Shown: positions 36,335 to 46,490 of the stretch, piece by piece
How the letters are laid out: each line of letters opens with the position of its first letter
Numbering within the stretch: position 1 is the stretch's first letter
Assembly (NCBI GenBank): GCA_026398895.1
Contig: JAPLRZ010000044.1
Coordinates: 1-64,000, forward strand
Length of the DNA stretch: 64,000 bases
Origin: Methylococcales bacterium
GTDB taxonomy: Bacteria > Pseudomonadota > Gammaproteobacteria > Methylococcales > Methylomonadaceae
Direction: 5' to 3'
Translations under genes and position numbers: made by a program
Notes under the pieces: generated by a model
Databases searched by the model: none
Told to the model about the DNA's origin: nothing
Seen by the model: only the letters and a program-made list of their open reading frames with translations

Positions 36335-37270
36335 TTAGTCAGGATAATAATCTTTAATAGCTTGAATAAACTCTGATTTAACAGTGTAATTATCGTCATA
36401 GATGTTGTCCCATTCTTCATTGTTCATGGCTTGCTTCAACGCTTTTTTGAAATCTGAGTCGATAACAAATGGTGGGGGGGTTATATGTTCATTCAACTTA
36501 TAGACCTGAACGGCAATATGATATTTTCCTTTTTGTTTTATGATGTGGTCAACAAAAAGCCAGCGACCGTTGGCTCGAACAACTTCATCATTCTCGTCAG
36601 TTTTCACTTGGTAAATAAAATCTCCAACTTGAATAGTTGCTTGATTAATTTCATTATAATTTTTCCATTTTGTCTCACCAAAGTGGGTTTTAACCTCAAC
36701 ATCGATAATACCAGTATCTATTTCCCCTATACATGAAATGAGTTTCCATTGTCTGGGATGAGGCATTTGCATAGCTTCGATAAAACTAGGTACTTTATAT
36801 ACTTGCTCAAATTCTTGTTGCCGCGCCTGTCTAGCATATTCAACATCGAGTTTTGCTAACTCCGCTGTTGTTACTTCTCTATAGCGAAGAGCATCAAGCA
36901 CTTGCTTAATATCGAAATTTTCATCTTCACAATAAACACCGAATTCATGTAATCCAGCTTCTCCAAGGGCATTCTTGGATAAGTTAGCAGAGCCAACAAT
37001 TAGCCCCACTCCTTTACACCAATACGTTTTATGATGCAATCGGTCACAGAAGTAAACAGTAATACCATTTTGTATTAGGCGGCGGATTCCGTCTGGATTC
37101 GTACCGCCAGCTTTAGGCCAACAAACTACGCTTAGATTCTTAACGTCTTTAGGAAGTAAATCTACTGCGTCATATCCAACAAAACCAACAATTGCCCATT
37201 TCTCTCCATCTCCTGTGAATAGCTGAGTTAATTGTTGAGATATTTCTCTTGAGTTATAAAGATATGTCAC
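36335..37270 (-). CDS. PLD-like (HKD-type) nuclease domain protein
   Basis: This 311-residue protein has an N-terminal PLD-like domain (about 1-130). The motif RLHHKTYWCKGVGLIVGSAN gives H79-x-K81 followed by the G-S-A-N-L-S loop typical of phospholipase D nucleases. The usual Asp four residues after Lys is a Lys (K86), so the single half-site is atypical. The rest (130-311) is unrecognised; it includes VEVKTHFGETKWKNYNEI and a Lys/Asp-rich tail. PLD-type proteins of this size occur in restriction and defence loci. The gene is solitary, next to a toxin-antitoxin pair, and bracketed by inverted copies of one repeat. Confidence 0.7.
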   Translation of the reverse strand: MTYLYNSREISQQLTQLFTGDGEKWAIVGFVGYDAVDLLPKDVKNLSVVCWPKAGGTNPDGIRRLIQNGITVYFCDRLHHKTYWCKGVGLIVGSANLSKNALGEAGLHEFGVYCEDENFDIKQVLDALRYREVTTAELAKLDVEYARQARQQEFEQVYKVPSFIEAMQMPHPRQWKLISCIGEIDTGIIDVEVKTHFGETKWKNYNEINQATIQVGDFIYQVKTDENDEVVRANGRWLFVDHIIKQKGKYHIAVQVYKLNEHITPPPFVIDSDFKKALKQAMNNEEWDNIYDDNYTVKSEFIQAIKDYYPD

Positions 37271-37316
37271 GATACATTCCGCCTGATAATGAAATTTTTT
37301 AAAATTAGTGGAAATG

Positions 37317-37347
37317 TTGGGTTACGCTATCGCTAACCCAACCTACA
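37317..37347 (-). repeat. Palindromic repeat, inverted copy between glnS and the PLD-like gene
   Basis: TTGGGTTACGCTATCGCTAA followed by CCCAA, then CCTACA. This is the reverse orientation of the copy at 36237-36269. It lies 11 bp beyond the glnS stop and 47 bp upstream of the PLD-like gene start. Confidence 0.8.
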
Positions 37348-37358
37348 AAACGTAGTTG

Positions 37359-39023
37359 TTAATCCTTAACCCAACCATCTCTCAATGTCACAGTGCGATT
37401 AAATACCAGCTTACCATCGACACTATCAACAGAATCTAAACAAAAATAACCCGTGCGTTCAAACTGATAACGGTTATCCACACTGGCAGTTGCTAAACTG
37501 GCTTCAACACGGCAATCACTCAACACTTCTAATGAATCGTGATTAATAACATTCAAGAAGTTTTCTTCGTTGTCAGGTTGTGGCACAGTGAATAAGCGAC
37601 TGTATAAACGGATTTCCGCAGGTTGTGAATGCGCTTCTGAGACCCAATGAATCACACCTTTGACTTTGCGTCCTTCGGGATTTTTGCCCAGTGTTTCCGT
37701 GTCATAACTGCAACGTAATTCAATAATCTTGCCGTCTGTATTTTTAATAACTTCATCACAACGAATCACATAACTGCCGCGTAAACGGACTTCGCCGCCT
37801 TCAATCAGGCGTTTGTATTTTGGCGGTGGGATTTCGGCAAAATCATCTTGTTCAATGAGTATGACTTTAGAAAACGGTACGATGCGTTTGCCGAGTTCAT
37901 GACGTTGTGGGTGATTGCTCACTTCTAAGTTTTCTACTTTGTCATCTGGATAATTAGTAATCACCACCCGCAACGGTTGCAATACTGCCATTGCCCGCAA
38001 CGCACAGTCGTTTAAGTCTTCGCGTATGCAGTATTCCAACACGCCCATTTCTATCCACGAATTTTGTTTAGTCACACCGATGCGTTCACAAAAATCACGG
38101 ATGGCTTTGGGGGTAAAACCCGCACGACGTAATCCTGCTATGGTCGGCATTCTGGGATCATCCCAACCAGTAACGTGTTTTTCCATCACGAGTTGGTTGA
38201 GTTTGCGTTTGCTGACGATGGTGTATTCCAATTGCAAACGCGCAAATTCAATTTGTTGTGGATGACAAGCAATGTCGATATTATCCAGTACCCAATCATA
38301 AAGCGGGCGGTGGTCTTCAAATTCCAGAGTACACAAGGAATGGGTGATGCCTTCGATTGCGTCAGAAATACAGTGCGTGTAATCGTACATTGGATAAATA
38401 CACCACGCATCACCTGTGCGGTGATGATGTACACGGCGGATGCGATACAGCGCGGGATCACGCATATTAATATTGGGCGATGCCATGTCGATTTTGGCGC
38501 GTAATACATACTGACCATCAGCACAACCCCCCGCACGCATACGCGCAAATAAATCTAAATTATCTGCGATAGAACGGCTACGGTCTGGGCTTTCTTTGCC
38601 CGCTTCGGTCAATGTGCCACGATAGGCACGAATTTCTTCGGCTGATAAACTATCAATATATGCCAAGTCTTTTTCAATCAACTGTACTGCATATTGATAT
38701 AACTGTTCAAAATAATCCGAGGCATGATATAAACCCGACCATTGAAACCCTAGCCACTGCACATCACGCTCGATGGATTCCATGTATTCGATGCTTTCTT
38801 TTTCGGGATTGGTATCGTCAAAACGCAGATTACAACTGCCGTTATTTTCAATAGCCGACCCGAAATTTAAACAAATAGATTTCGCATGACCGATATGCAG
38901 ATAACCATTGGGTTCAGGCGGAAAACGGGTGGCAACTTTGCCGTTGTGTTTGTTATTTTTTAAATCATTGGCGATGATTTGGCGAATAAAGTTTGCAGGT
39001 AAGCTAGGTTCGTTGGTAGACAT
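37359..39023 (-). CDS. glnS: Glutaminyl-tRNA synthetase
   Basis: This class I synthetase charges tRNA-Gln. The start is ATG 39023 (554 residues; E. coli 554), because [15 protein letters not shown] and [20 protein letters not shown] follow directly; the open frame upstream encodes an unrelated hydrophobic stretch. The HIGH motif is near residue 40, the KMSKS equivalent is VSKRKLNQL near 265, and the C-terminal anticodon-binding beta barrels are complete ([35 protein letters not shown]). GlnRS is found in Gammaproteobacteria and few other bacterial groups. Confidence 0.97.
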   Translation of the reverse strand: MSTNEPSLPANFIRQIIANDLKNNKHNGKVATRFPPEPNGYLHIGHAKSICLNFGSAIENNGSCNLRFDDTNPEKESIEYMESIERDVQWLGFQWSGLYHASDYFEQLYQYAVQLIEKDLAYIDSLSAEEIRAYRGTLTEAGKESPDRSRSIADNLDLFARMRAGGCADGQYVLRAKIDMASPNINMRDPALYRIRRVHHHRTGDAWCIYPMYDYTHCISDAIEGITHSLCTLEFEDHRPLYDWVLDNIDIACHPQQIEFARLQLEYTIVSKRKLNQLVMEKHVTGWDDPRMPTIAGLRRAGFTPKAIRDFCERIGVTKQNSWIEMGVLEYCIREDLNDCALRAMAVLQPLRVVITNYPDDKVENLEVSNHPQRHELGKRIVPFSKVILIEQDDFAEIPPPKYKRLIEGGEVRLRGSYVIRCDEVIKNTDGKIIELRCSYDTETLGKNPEGRKVKGVIHWVSEAHSQPAEIRLYSRLFTVPQPDNEENFLNVINHDSLEVLSDCRVEASLATASVDNRYQFERTGYFCLDSVDSVDGKLVFNRTVTLRDGWVKD

Positions 39024-39149
39024 AAGGTATGTAGTGAATGTGAGTAAAAAAACAGCTAAGCAAATGCTTGAGATTATACTCTGCACACTCATGGTTTTAA
39101 AAAATGATTCGCTAAAGCCGTAGTAATAGCTTGTCTATAAGGCTAAATG

Positions 39150-39221
39150 GGTAGTGGATTTTTTACTTTTGGGCATGACTGCCAGTCATTAATATCGCTG
39201 TAACAGGTTTAACCTACTACC
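39150..39221. repeat. MITE-like element B
   Basis: This 72-bp element has GGTAGTGG at the left and TAACAGGTTTAACCTACTACC at the right, related to the elements at 45332 and 60201. It contains ATGACTGCCAGTCAT (39174-39188). It lies in the 368-bp gap between glnS and the sensor-kinase gene, which otherwise holds only DnaA-like boxes and a palindrome. Confidence 0.7.
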
Positions 39222-39253
39222 AAAAACCGATACTAAGCGACACATAAAACAGT

Positions 39254-39274
39254 TTATCCACAGAGTTATCCATA
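39254..39274. promoter_or_regulatory. Two DnaA-box sequences upstream of the sensor-kinase gene
   Basis: TTATCCACA (39254-39262) is a perfect DnaA box. TTATCCATA (39266-39274) differs by one base. They are 12 bp apart in the same orientation, as in part of the larger cluster at 45742-45786. Regulation of the sensor-kinase operon by DnaA is possible but unproven. Confidence 0.45.
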
Positions 39275-39315
39275 AACTTTGTACAGGCATAAAATAGCGT
39301 TAGTTGTGTTACCCT

Positions 39316-39335
39316 CCAATAGCTAAAGCTATTGG
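39316..39335. repeat. Palindrome in the sensor-kinase promoter region
   Basis: CCAATAGC-TAAA-GCTATTGG is a perfect 8-bp inverted repeat 57 bp upstream of the sensor-kinase ATG, followed by GACTCC. It could be an operator or the end of a decayed repeat element. Confidence 0.45.
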
Positions 39336-39391
39336 ACTCCAGTATTCTATAAGCTCAGATTTCAAGCAATTTTCACCAAGAGGCGTTGTTT

Positions 39392-42300
39392 ATGTCCACA
39401 CTACCCAAATTACCGTCTTATATACTCAGCGAAAAACTTGGTGAAAGTTTGCAAACACTGGTTTATAAAGGCTACGCAAAAAAACAGCCTAACACGCCGT
39501 TGGTGTTGAAATTACTTAAATTATTATCCTGTTGGGACGATCAATCACAGCAGTTACGCCAGAAAATAGAACGGCTAAAAGTGCTACATGATTCGCGTGC
39601 TTGTACGCCACTGGCATTGGAAATCAGTGGTGAGATGCAATTTATTGTCCAGCCTTGGTTCGCAGGGCAGTCGTTGAATGTGTGGGCGGCGCAACAACAG
39701 ACGGTATCATTAAAGGATTTTTTTACGATTGCTTGCACACTGACGGATATTTTACAGGCTGTACATGAAGCGGGTATTACCCACGGTGGAATTAAACCGC
39801 ACAATATTTTGGTGCAGTCTGGCACACTGATTTTATGCTTAACTGATTTCATCACACCGTTGGATATTCGTGATGTCAGTCATTTTATTTATGATCCTGA
39901 ATTTGTCCGTGGCACGTTGGCGTATACGTCGCCTGAACAAACAGGGCGTATCAATTATCGAGTGGATTTTTCCACTGATTTGTATTCCTTGGGCATTGTG
40001 TTTTATGAATTACTGACAGGGCAGTTACCGTTTTTTTCCACTGATCCGCTGGAATTAATTCATTCACATTTGGCAGAAGAAGCTCCGAAAGTGCATGAAA
40101 TCAATCCCGTTATTCCTGAACAACTGAGCGATATTATCGTTAAGCTGGTGTTAAAGCAGCCTGAAAAACGTTATCAAAGTGCGGCGGGCTTGTTAGCCGA
40201 TTTATTACGTTGCCGTGATGATTACGCAGCCACAGGGATAGTGAGCAAGTTCCCCGTTGGTTTACGAGACAAAACCAAGCGCATGATTTTTATTTCCAAA
40301 ATGGTGGGGCGTTATGGCGAAGCGGAGTTAATTCAGCGTGAATATGAGAGAGTGATGTCGGGTGAATTTCGCTCAGTATTTATTTCAGGCTTGTCGGGAA
40401 TAGGCAAAACGCGGTTAATTCAGGAATTACAAAAACCCTTGGTACGCAATCGCGGTTATTTCACGTCAGGTAAATTTGATCAATATCAAAAAAATATTCC
40501 CTACAGCTCGTTGATTCAAGCCTTGCGACATTTAATGCGTACATTTTTAACAGAAAGTGATGCCCAAGTTGCAAACTGGCAACATAAAATTCTCGCCGTG
40601 GTAGGCAATGACGGCAGTGTGATTACTGATGTTGTTCATGAGCTGGAATTTATCATTGGGAAACAAGCTGAAGCTGCCCATTTGCCGCCTGTTGAAGCAC
40701 GAAATCGTTTTAATAATTTATTCGGTCGTTTTCTATCTTGTCTTGCCAATGCTGAGCATCCATTAGTCTTGTTTATTGATGATTTGCAATGGTGCGATAG
40801 TGCGACCTTTGATTTTTTACAAAACTGCTTTTTCAATCCACAAGAGCATCCTTACTTATTTTTTATGGGTGCCTATCGCCATAATGAAGTCGATACTGCC
40901 CATCCGCTGACCAAATTGATACGCAGCATTCAAGACCATGATGGCGCGTTACAAGCGATTCGTTTGGAGGCTTTGAATGCAGAGGATTGTCATGAGATGG
41001 TGGCGTATATTCTGGATTCATCATTGGAATCCACTCTTAATCTTGCGCAATTTATTACTCATTTGACCGAAGGAAATCCGTTGTTTGTTAGTGAAAGTTT
41101 AGCGTGGTTGTATAACGAAGATTTGCTTTATACCGACAGCGAACAGCACTGGCATTGGGATATGGCGAAAATTCGCAATGCCCAAATGCCGACTACCGTG
41201 GTGGAATTATTCAGCTCCAAAGTGCGTAAATTATCGCCCACCACCTTGCATATTCTTAATCACTGCGCCTGTATGGGGAATCGCTTTACCGCAGAAGAGG
41301 TGGGTTTAGTTATTGACATGGGTGTGGAGCAGTTATTTGAAAATTTAAAACAAGTGTTAAGCCTTGGAATGCTGTTAGAAAACAAAGCTGATTTGCAGTT
41401 TGTTCACGACCGCGTACAGGAAGCGGTATTGCGGCAAGTTGATGAGCGTGAACGCTTGGCGATACATTGGAGTATTGGTAATCGCCTGTTTAACGCTATA
41501 AAAATCCCTCCCTTTGAAAAACAGGGGTTAGGGGCGATTTTAGAAGCCCAAGAAAATTTATTTACTATCGCTGCCCATCTTAACAAAGGGCATCCTGAGG
41601 AGTTGGATGATGCCACGCGCTACCGTCTGGTAACGATTAATTTTCACGCAGGCAACAAAGCCTTGGATGCTTTAGCCAGTCAGGCGGCGAATGAGTTTTT
41701 TCGCAATGCACATGATTATTTGCCCGACGATTGTTGGGAGTCTGCCTATCAACTGACGTTTCGCATTTATCAGCGACTGGCAAAAACCGATTTAATGTGC
41801 GAGCGTTATGAGGAGTCGGAAACGTTGCTGAATACACTCATCGATCACACCGTCAGTGATTTTGATAAAGCCGAAGCCTTAGCGGAACAAACCACCTCTT
41901 TGTCATCATTTGGTAATTTCAATCAAGCGATTATTACCGCTAACCGTGGTTTGGCGTATTTTGATAAAGCAATTCCCAAAGACCCCGAACAAGCACAGCA
42001 ACGAATGCAAACCTTGATGGCAGAGATTGCCGCGCAAGGCGATGTGTGGCAAACCATATTAACCATGCCATTTACGGATGAACGCAAAAGCAAAATTGAA
42101 TTGGCATTTTACAGCGAGTTAATTCCTGATCTATATATGTGTGGTTTAGTGTCGCAATTGTATTTATCAGCGGCGCAATCCACACAATTATGTTTAGCAG
42201 GGGGCATGGATGAATCGGTGATTTATTCGTTTTCCATCATGGGGCTGAACTTAGGCGAGCAAGAACAGTTTGAACTGGCGTTTCGTTATGAAGATTTAGC

Positions 42301-44536
42301 CCACGATTTATGCGCTAAGTATCCCAATACCTTTGGTGCGACACGCGGCATGAATGGCATTGTTTGGTGCAATATGCACTCGCGCTCTCATCCTGCTGAT
42401 ATTGTCGAGTATTGTTTGAAAGCCATACAGTGCGGTAAAAACTGCGGCGATTTGTATAACGCGGGGCTGTCTTATGGCCCTTTGATGTGGAATTTACAGG
42501 TGCAGGGGAAAAATTTACAGCACATCGAAGAAATCGCCGAAGAGTGTTTGCTGTTTTCGCGTAAAAACCAATTATTTTTTTCGGTGGGCTTAGCAGAAGC
42601 GGTATTAGCGGGTTGGGTTGCGCCGATGAAAGCCGATTATGTGCCTGTGGCAATGGATGAAACACTCGCCCGCTGGACGGAAAACAATTATGTCGCGGCA
42701 TCGGGTAGTTATTTTGTATTGCTTGCCATTAGTCAGTATTACCGTGCTGAATACGATGCGGCGGCAGACTCGCTGAAAGCGGTAGAAAATTATTTACATG
42801 GTTTAACGGATAATGTACTGAAACGGCTGTGGTTTGTGTTTCGCATTTTAAATCAGCTACGCACCACCCCACGCGGTCAGTGGCAACAGTGTGAAGCGGA
42901 GATTATCCCACTATTAAAAAAAATTGAACAATGGGCAAGTTTGGGCGTGTTGTTAACCCCCTATTTGAGCTTTATTTACGCAGAAATTGATCATTATAAA
43001 GATAATTCAATACACCATGCGATAAAGATAAGTCGTTATTTTTCTGCGATTACACAGGCGCAAGATCAAGGCTACACGCTACTGACTGGGCATCTCTACG
43101 AATGTCTTGGCGATTTACTGACGGAATCCAAGTTAGGCAAACCTGCGATGTATTATGCTGAAGCGTGGCGTTTGTACATCCTGTGTCAGGCTGATGCTAA
43201 ACTTGCGCGTTTGCAAGCGCGTTACGATAATAAAGTGACTGCTAGTCCTAAGTCTTCAACAACTACCAACACTACCAACGGCAACGAGTTATCCACTCTA
43301 CCCAATCTCGATGTTAATTATTTGATGAAATCCGCGCTGGCTTTGTCAGCGGAAACCGATGTAGAGCAGTTGTTACAAAAAATTATGACAGTGGTATTGG
43401 AATGTTCAGGAGCGCAACACGGTTATTTATTGATTAAAGAACAGAATGAGCTGATAGTGGCGGTAGAAAATCACATTGGCAAACAACCTGTTTTAAAACC
43501 GCGCCATTACAATATGAACCAAGCGACGGATATTTGCTCGTCTATTGTGAATTATGTGTTTCGTACTCAGGAAAAACTGGTGTTGCGTGATGCCTGTACT
43601 GAAGGTGATTTTCAGCAACTACTCGACGTACAAGCTATGGGTTTACGCTCTGTATTATGCCTACCTGTGATTAAGCAAAAACAGCTAATCGGGGTGTTAT
43701 ATTTAGAAAATCGCTTGTCCGTCGGTATTTTTACCCCAGAAAAAACGGGTATGACCGAATTATTGACCTCTCATGCCGCTATTTCTTTGGAAAATGCGCG
43801 TTTGCTGGAAGAAACCCGTCGCACTTATCAACAGTTGCAAGAAAGTCGAGAACACATGATGCAAATGGAAAAATTGTCTGCCTTAGGTACGCTGGTCGGC
43901 GGTGTCGCACACGAAATTAATAATCCACTGATGGGGGTGATGAATTTTGTGGAATTTGCCCAAGAAAAAACCACCGATGTCAAAATAGCCAAGGTATTAG
44001 GGCAGGCTCTGCATGAAATTGAACGTATTAAAAATATTGTCCGCAATATGCTGATTTATGTGCGCACTAAATCAAATCCTACTGAGTCTTGCTACATTAG
44101 CGAAACTATTAATCAAACCTTGTTGTTATTGGAAGGTGAACTCAAAAAAACCAATATACGAATACAGCTTGATGTTGCTGAACAGTTGCCCGCTATACGG
44201 TTCAGTACAGATAGTTTGCAACAAGTGTTAATTAATTTATTGCTGAATGCCCGCGACGCGCTGAATGAAACGACTGAGCCGCGCATTGATATTACCGCCG
44301 TGGTTAACGGGGAATTTTTGGAGTTATCGATTTGCGACAATGGTTCTGGTATTCCAGAAGCGGTATTGACGCGTATTTTCGAGCCATTTTTTACCACTAA
44401 ACCCCCAGGTAAAGGCACAGGTTTAGGTTTATCGGTATCACACCGCCTTATCGAAGAAGCGGGAGGAAATATTAGCGTCTATAATAAATCTGGTTGTGGC
44501 TGCTGTATGACGTTACAATTCAAAAAAATCCATTAA
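39392..44536 (+). CDS. Giant sensor: Ser/Thr kinase-like, AAA ATPase, GAF and histidine kinase
   Basis: This 1714-residue protein starts at ATG 39392, with AGAGG upstream. Domains: protein-kinase fold (about 8-270); AAA_16 ATPase (about 295-600; Walker [13 protein letters not shown], Walker [13 protein letters not shown]); a long helical TPR-like segment (about 620-1290); GAF (about 1325-1475); HisKA ([20 protein letters not shown]) and HATPase_c ([26 protein letters not shown]). The kinase loop reads [10 protein letters not shown] (131-140) where active kinases have HRD; the catalytic Asp is Gly133, though K40 and D152 (of DFG) remain. The N-terminal kinase may therefore be a pseudokinase sensor. 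The His kinase motifs are intact. No transmembrane helix is seen, so it is cytoplasmic. The partner response regulator follows after 17 nt. Confidence 0.95.
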   Translation: MSTLPKLPSYILSEKLGESLQTLVYKGYAKKQPNTPLVLKLLKLLSCWDDQSQQLRQKIERLKVLHDSRACTPLALEISGEMQFIVQPWFAGQSLNVWAAQQQTVSLKDFFTIACTLTDILQAVHEAGITHGGIKPHNILVQSGTLILCLTDFITPLDIRDVSHFIYDPEFVRGTLAYTSPEQTGRINYRVDFSTDLYSLGIVFYELLTGQLPFFSTDPLELIHSHLAEEAPKVHEINPVIPEQLSDIIVKLVLKQPEKRYQSAAGLLADLLRCRDDYAATGIVSKFPVGLRDKTKRMIFISKMVGRYGEAELIQREYERVMSGEFRSVFISGLSGIGKTRLIQELQKPLVRNRGYFTSGKFDQYQKNIPYSSLIQALRHLMRTFLTESDAQVANWQHKILAVVGNDGSVITDVVHELEFIIGKQAEAAHLPPVEARNRFNNLFGRFLSCLANAEHPLVLFIDDLQWCDSATFDFLQNCFFNPQEHPYLFFMGAYRHNEVDTAHPLTKLIRSIQDHDGALQAIRLEALNAEDCHEMVAYILDSSLESTLNLAQFITHLTEGNPLFVSESLAWLYNEDLLYTDSEQHWHWDMAKIRNAQMPTTVVELFSSKVRKLSPTTLHILNHCACMGNRFTAEEVGLVIDMGVEQLFENLKQVLSLGMLLENKADLQFVHDRVQEAVLRQVDERERLAIHWSIGNRLFNAIKIPPFEKQGLGAILEAQENLFTIAAHLNKGHPEELDDATRYRLVTINFHAGNKALDALASQAANEFFRNAHDYLPDDCWESAYQLTFRIYQRLAKTDLMCERYEESETLLNTLIDHTVSDFDKAEALAEQTTSLSSFGNFNQAIITANRGLAYFDKAIPKDPEQAQQRMQTLMAEIAAQGDVWQTILTMPFTDERKSKIELAFYSELIPDLYMCGLVSQLYLSAAQSTQLCLAGGMDESVIYSFSIMGLNLGEQEQFELAFRYEDLAHDLCAKYPNTFGATRGMNGIVWCNMHSRSHPADIVEYCLKAIQCGKNCGDLYNAGLSYGPLMWNLQVQGKNLQHIEEIAEECLLFSRKNQLFFSVGLAEAVLAGWVAPMKADYVPVAMDETLARWTENNYVAASGSYFVLLAISQYYRAEYDAAADSLKAVENYLHGLTDNVLKRLWFVFRILNQLRTTPRGQWQQCEAEIIPLLKKIEQWASLGVLLTPYLSFIYAEIDHYKDNSIHHAIKISRYFSAITQAQDQGYTLLTGHLYECLGDLLTESKLGKPAMYYAEAWRLYILCQADAKLARLQARYDNKVTASPKSSTTTNTTNGNELSTLPNLDVNYLMKSALALSAETDVEQLLQKIMTVVLECSGAQHGYLLIKEQNELIVAVENHIGKQPVLKPRHYNMNQATDICSSIVNYVFRTQEKLVLRDACTEGDFQQLLDVQAMGLRSVLCLPVIKQKQLIGVLYLENRLSVGIFTPEKTGMTELLTSHAAISLENARLLEETRRTYQQLQESREHMMQMEKLSALGTLVGGVAHEINNPLMGVMNFVEFAQEKTTDVKIAKVLGQALHEIERIKNIVRNMLIYVRTKSNPTESCYISETINQTLLLLEGELKKTNIRIQLDVAEQLPAIRFSTDSLQQVLINLLLNARDALNETTEPRIDITAVVNGEFLELSICDNGSGIPEAVLTRIFEPFFTTKPPGKGTGLGLSVSHRLIEEAGGNISVYNKSGCGCCMTLQFKKIH

Positions 44537-44553
44537 CACTGACCTTAAAAAAT

Positions 44554-45255
44554 ATGCTACACAACACTATATTGGTAATTGATGATGACCCCGCAGTACG
44601 CGGCGCATTCAATTTAATACTTGAAGATGCGGGTTATGAAGTGCGTGAAGCTTCGGGTGGCGCACAAGGCATTGAGATGGTAAAAGAGCAACGTCCTGAT
44701 TTGATTTTTCTCGATCTGCGTATGCCAGATATGGATGGCGTTGAGACTTTGCGGCGGTTAAAAACCATTGATGACAGTATCATTGTTTACATTGTTACCG
44801 CCTTTGCCGAAGAGTATATGGATCAACTCAAAGTGGCGCATAGCGAAGGGCTACAGTTTCAAATCGCTAGCAAGCCATTATCAGCGACACAAATTAGGCA
44901 TATTGCTAGATCTAGTATCGATGAAGCACCGATCGAAATAGCGAAAGAGCATCCGCACAAATTGATATTAACCTTATATGTTGTTTTACTGAACGATGAA
45001 TTTAAGAAATATATTGAACGACTCAGTAGCGCGTTGAATGTCAGCTACGCGCCTGAAGATTGGAAGTTAAATGTTATTGAGGTGCTATATATGCCAGAGA
45101 AAGCCTTGGCTAATAACGTATTTGCTACACCTATGCTGGTACGCGAGATACCCATACCTGTACTGCATGTGCTGGGCGATTTATCGAGAATGCCCTCTAT
45201 CATCGCAGCGATTACCTCACAATACAGTGATGGCTCTAATACCATTGTGATGTAG
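44554..45255 (+). CDS. Response regulator with C-terminal KaiB-like domain
   Basis: This 233-residue protein starts at ATG 44554, 17 nt after the sensor gene (the longer frame back to 44494 overlaps that gene and has no site). Residues 1-125 are a receiver domain: acidic pocket D10-D12, phosphoacceptor D54 in LIFLDLRMPDMDG, T82 and K107 (ASKPLS). Residues 136-233 match KaiB: LILTLYVV at the start, NVIEVLYMPEKALANNVFAT with the ATP-x-L turn, and IPVLHVLGDLS, the family hallmark G-D-L-S. KaiB is a fold-switching thioredoxin-like clock protein; the SasA sensor domain shares the fold. No kaiC is present in the window. It probably receives phosphate from the adjacent kinase and signals through the KaiB-like part. 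Confidence 0.92.
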   Translation: MLHNTILVIDDDPAVRGAFNLILEDAGYEVREASGGAQGIEMVKEQRPDLIFLDLRMPDMDGVETLRRLKTIDDSIIVYIVTAFAEEYMDQLKVAHSEGLQFQIASKPLSATQIRHIARSSIDEAPIEIAKEHPHKLILTLYVVLLNDEFKKYIERLSSALNVSYAPEDWKLNVIEVLYMPEKALANNVFATPMLVREIPIPVLHVLGDLSRMPSIIAAITSQYSDGSNTIVM

Positions 45256-45331
45256 AAAACGCTTTATAAATCGAATTCCATTCTGTCCGAAGACCTCTGA
45301 GAATCTCCAACTTATACTCGATACAATTACT

Positions 45332-45433
45332 GGTAGTGGGTTAAATCTGTTATAGCGATATTGATGACTGCCAGTCCTTTAAAGGACTGGCGGTCATATC
45401 CAAAAGTAAAAACAACAGATTTAACCCACTACC
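45332..45433. repeat. MITE-like element C with perfect 20-bp terminal inverted repeats
   Basis: GGTAGTGGGTTAAATCTGTT at the left is exactly mirrored by AACAGATTTAACCCACTACC at the right, 102 bp in all. The centre is the dispersed palindrome ATGACTGCCAGTCCTTT/AAAGGACTGGCGGTCAT (45363-45396). It has no coding capacity. It is the best-preserved member of the family seen in this window and thus a good query for finding others. Confidence 0.9.
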
Positions 45434-45477
45434 CGTTAACTCGCTGGCATTAAGTTAATAAAATATCTTTATTTATA

Positions 45478-45603
45478 AATCCCCCTCTGCCCCTCGCTTC
45501 GCTCCCCCCATTTTTCAAAGGGGGAGGTTTTGCTCCCCCCTTTCTTTGAAAAAGGGGGAAGGTTTTATTCCCCCCCTTTGAAAAAGGGGGGTTAGGGGGG
45601 ATT
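45478..45603. repeat. CCCCCT/AGGGGG inverted repeat array
   Basis: This is a run of alternating pyrimidine-rich and purine-rich blocks: AATCCCCCTCTGCCCC, then TTTTTCAAAGGGGGAGG, CTCCCCCCTTTCTTTG, AAAAAGGGGGAAGG, CCCCCCCTTTG, and AAAAAGGGGGGTTAGGGGGG. These can fold into several alternative hairpins. Similar repeats are scattered through many environmental bacterial genomes. It lies between the KaiB-regulator and phosphatase genes, and may end transcription from both sides. Confidence 0.75.
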
Positions 45604-45741
45604 CAAGCGGCAGTGTCCCGTTATAGCTATAGTCGATAAATTAGGCGGATACTGTCTGCCTACACCGACACAGTTGTGTTATTTTTAGACAATGTAACAA
45701 AACTGTAATAAAAACCGCCACTAAGCAACGATATACACCAC

Positions 45742-45786
45742 TTATCCACACAGTTATCCACAAAAATTGTGTATAACTGTGTATAA
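45742..45786. promoter_or_regulatory. Cluster of four perfect DnaA boxes
   Basis: TTATCCACA occurs at 45742-45750 and 45754-45762; TGTGTATAA, the inverse of TTATACACA, occurs at 45768-45776 and 45778-45786. All four fit the DnaA box TTATNCACA, in two converging pairs within 45 bp. The stretch just left (45610-45740) is moderately AT-rich. There is no dnaA, dnaN, gidA or rpmH nearby, so a replication origin is not claimed. A DnaA-titrating site or DnaA control of the phosphatase gene 10 bp away is possible. The inverted arrangement can also form a hairpin. Confidence 0.7.
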
Positions 45787-45796
45787 GATAGTGTAT

Positions 45797-46438
45797 TTAA
45801 GTCCCCGCACGGTCACGCAACTGTTGAGGCAGGTAATGACGGTCGCCCAATACTTCCAGCATAGGCCCATAAGTAGCAAATTTAATGACACTAATCGAAC
45901 CTGCTAACGCGTTGACGCGATCACGGTAACGACCAATATCCATGCCTAACAAACTACAAATAATGATACGAATAGTGGCTTTATGGGACACAATCAGTAT
46001 GTTGCCACCGCTACTGTATTTGGCTTCAATTTCAGCAATCACGGCAAGCGCACGGTTAGCAATCTGTACCGAGGTTTCACCGCCTGTGGGTGCATTCCAC
46101 GCAGGTTCGGTCATCCAACGAATATAGTCTTGTTCATAGTGTTGCTTGATATGGTCTAAGTCTTGACTTTCCCACTCGCCATAATTGATTTCTTTCAGCC
46201 CATCTCGAATTTGCATGGGCTTACCGATGGCATCACACAAAGGTTGGGCGGTGGCAATAGTGCGTTTCATCGGACTCACATAAACATCCGTCCAGTCAAT
46301 TTCGCTATAAGCATTGGCAAATGCCTGTGCCATTGCGTGACCTTCAGGGGTTAATTCGGCATCCAATGTGCCGCAAAACGCACCTTCTTGGCTATATGGA
46401 GTTTCTCCGTGGCGTAATAAATACAGTTTTAAACTCAT
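45797..46438 (-). CDS. Histidine phosphatase family protein
   Basis: This 213-residue protein starts at ATG 46438, where SLKLYLLRHGETPYSQEG opens the domain; the longer frame adds 23 unrelated residues. The RHG phosphohistidine motif, the second His in LIVSHKATIR (about 157), Arg in SPMKRTIATAQP, and EINYGEWESQ mark the phosphoglycerate mutase/phosphatase branch. Without a matching substrate motif it could be a sugar-phosphate phosphatase, an alpha-ribazole phosphatase or a cofactor-dependent mutase. It lies 53 nt after pgi on the same strand, so an action on sugar phosphates is plausible. Confidence 0.88.
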   Translation of the reverse strand: MSLKLYLLRHGETPYSQEGAFCGTLDAELTPEGHAMAQAFANAYSEIDWTDVYVSPMKRTIATAQPLCDAIGKPMQIRDGLKEINYGEWESQDLDHIKQHYEQDYIRWMTEPAWNAPTGGETSVQIANRALAVIAEIEAKYSSGGNILIVSHKATIRIIICSLLGMDIGRYRDRVNALAGSISVIKFATYGPMLEVLGDRHYLPQQLRDRAGT

Positions 46439-46490
46439 AAATAATCTCGTGTGTGAATAAAATACCGTAGGGATTGCCGTTACATTCTGA

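Noticed and set aside
39093-39391. Replication origin from the DnaA boxes upstream of the sensor kinase
   Set aside because: There is only one perfect and one near-perfect box, and no origin-linked genes.
45610-45796. Chromosomal oriC at the four-box DnaA cluster
   Set aside because: No dnaA, dnaN, gidA or rpmH nearby and no clear AT-rich 13-mer repeats; kept only as a DnaA-binding cluster.
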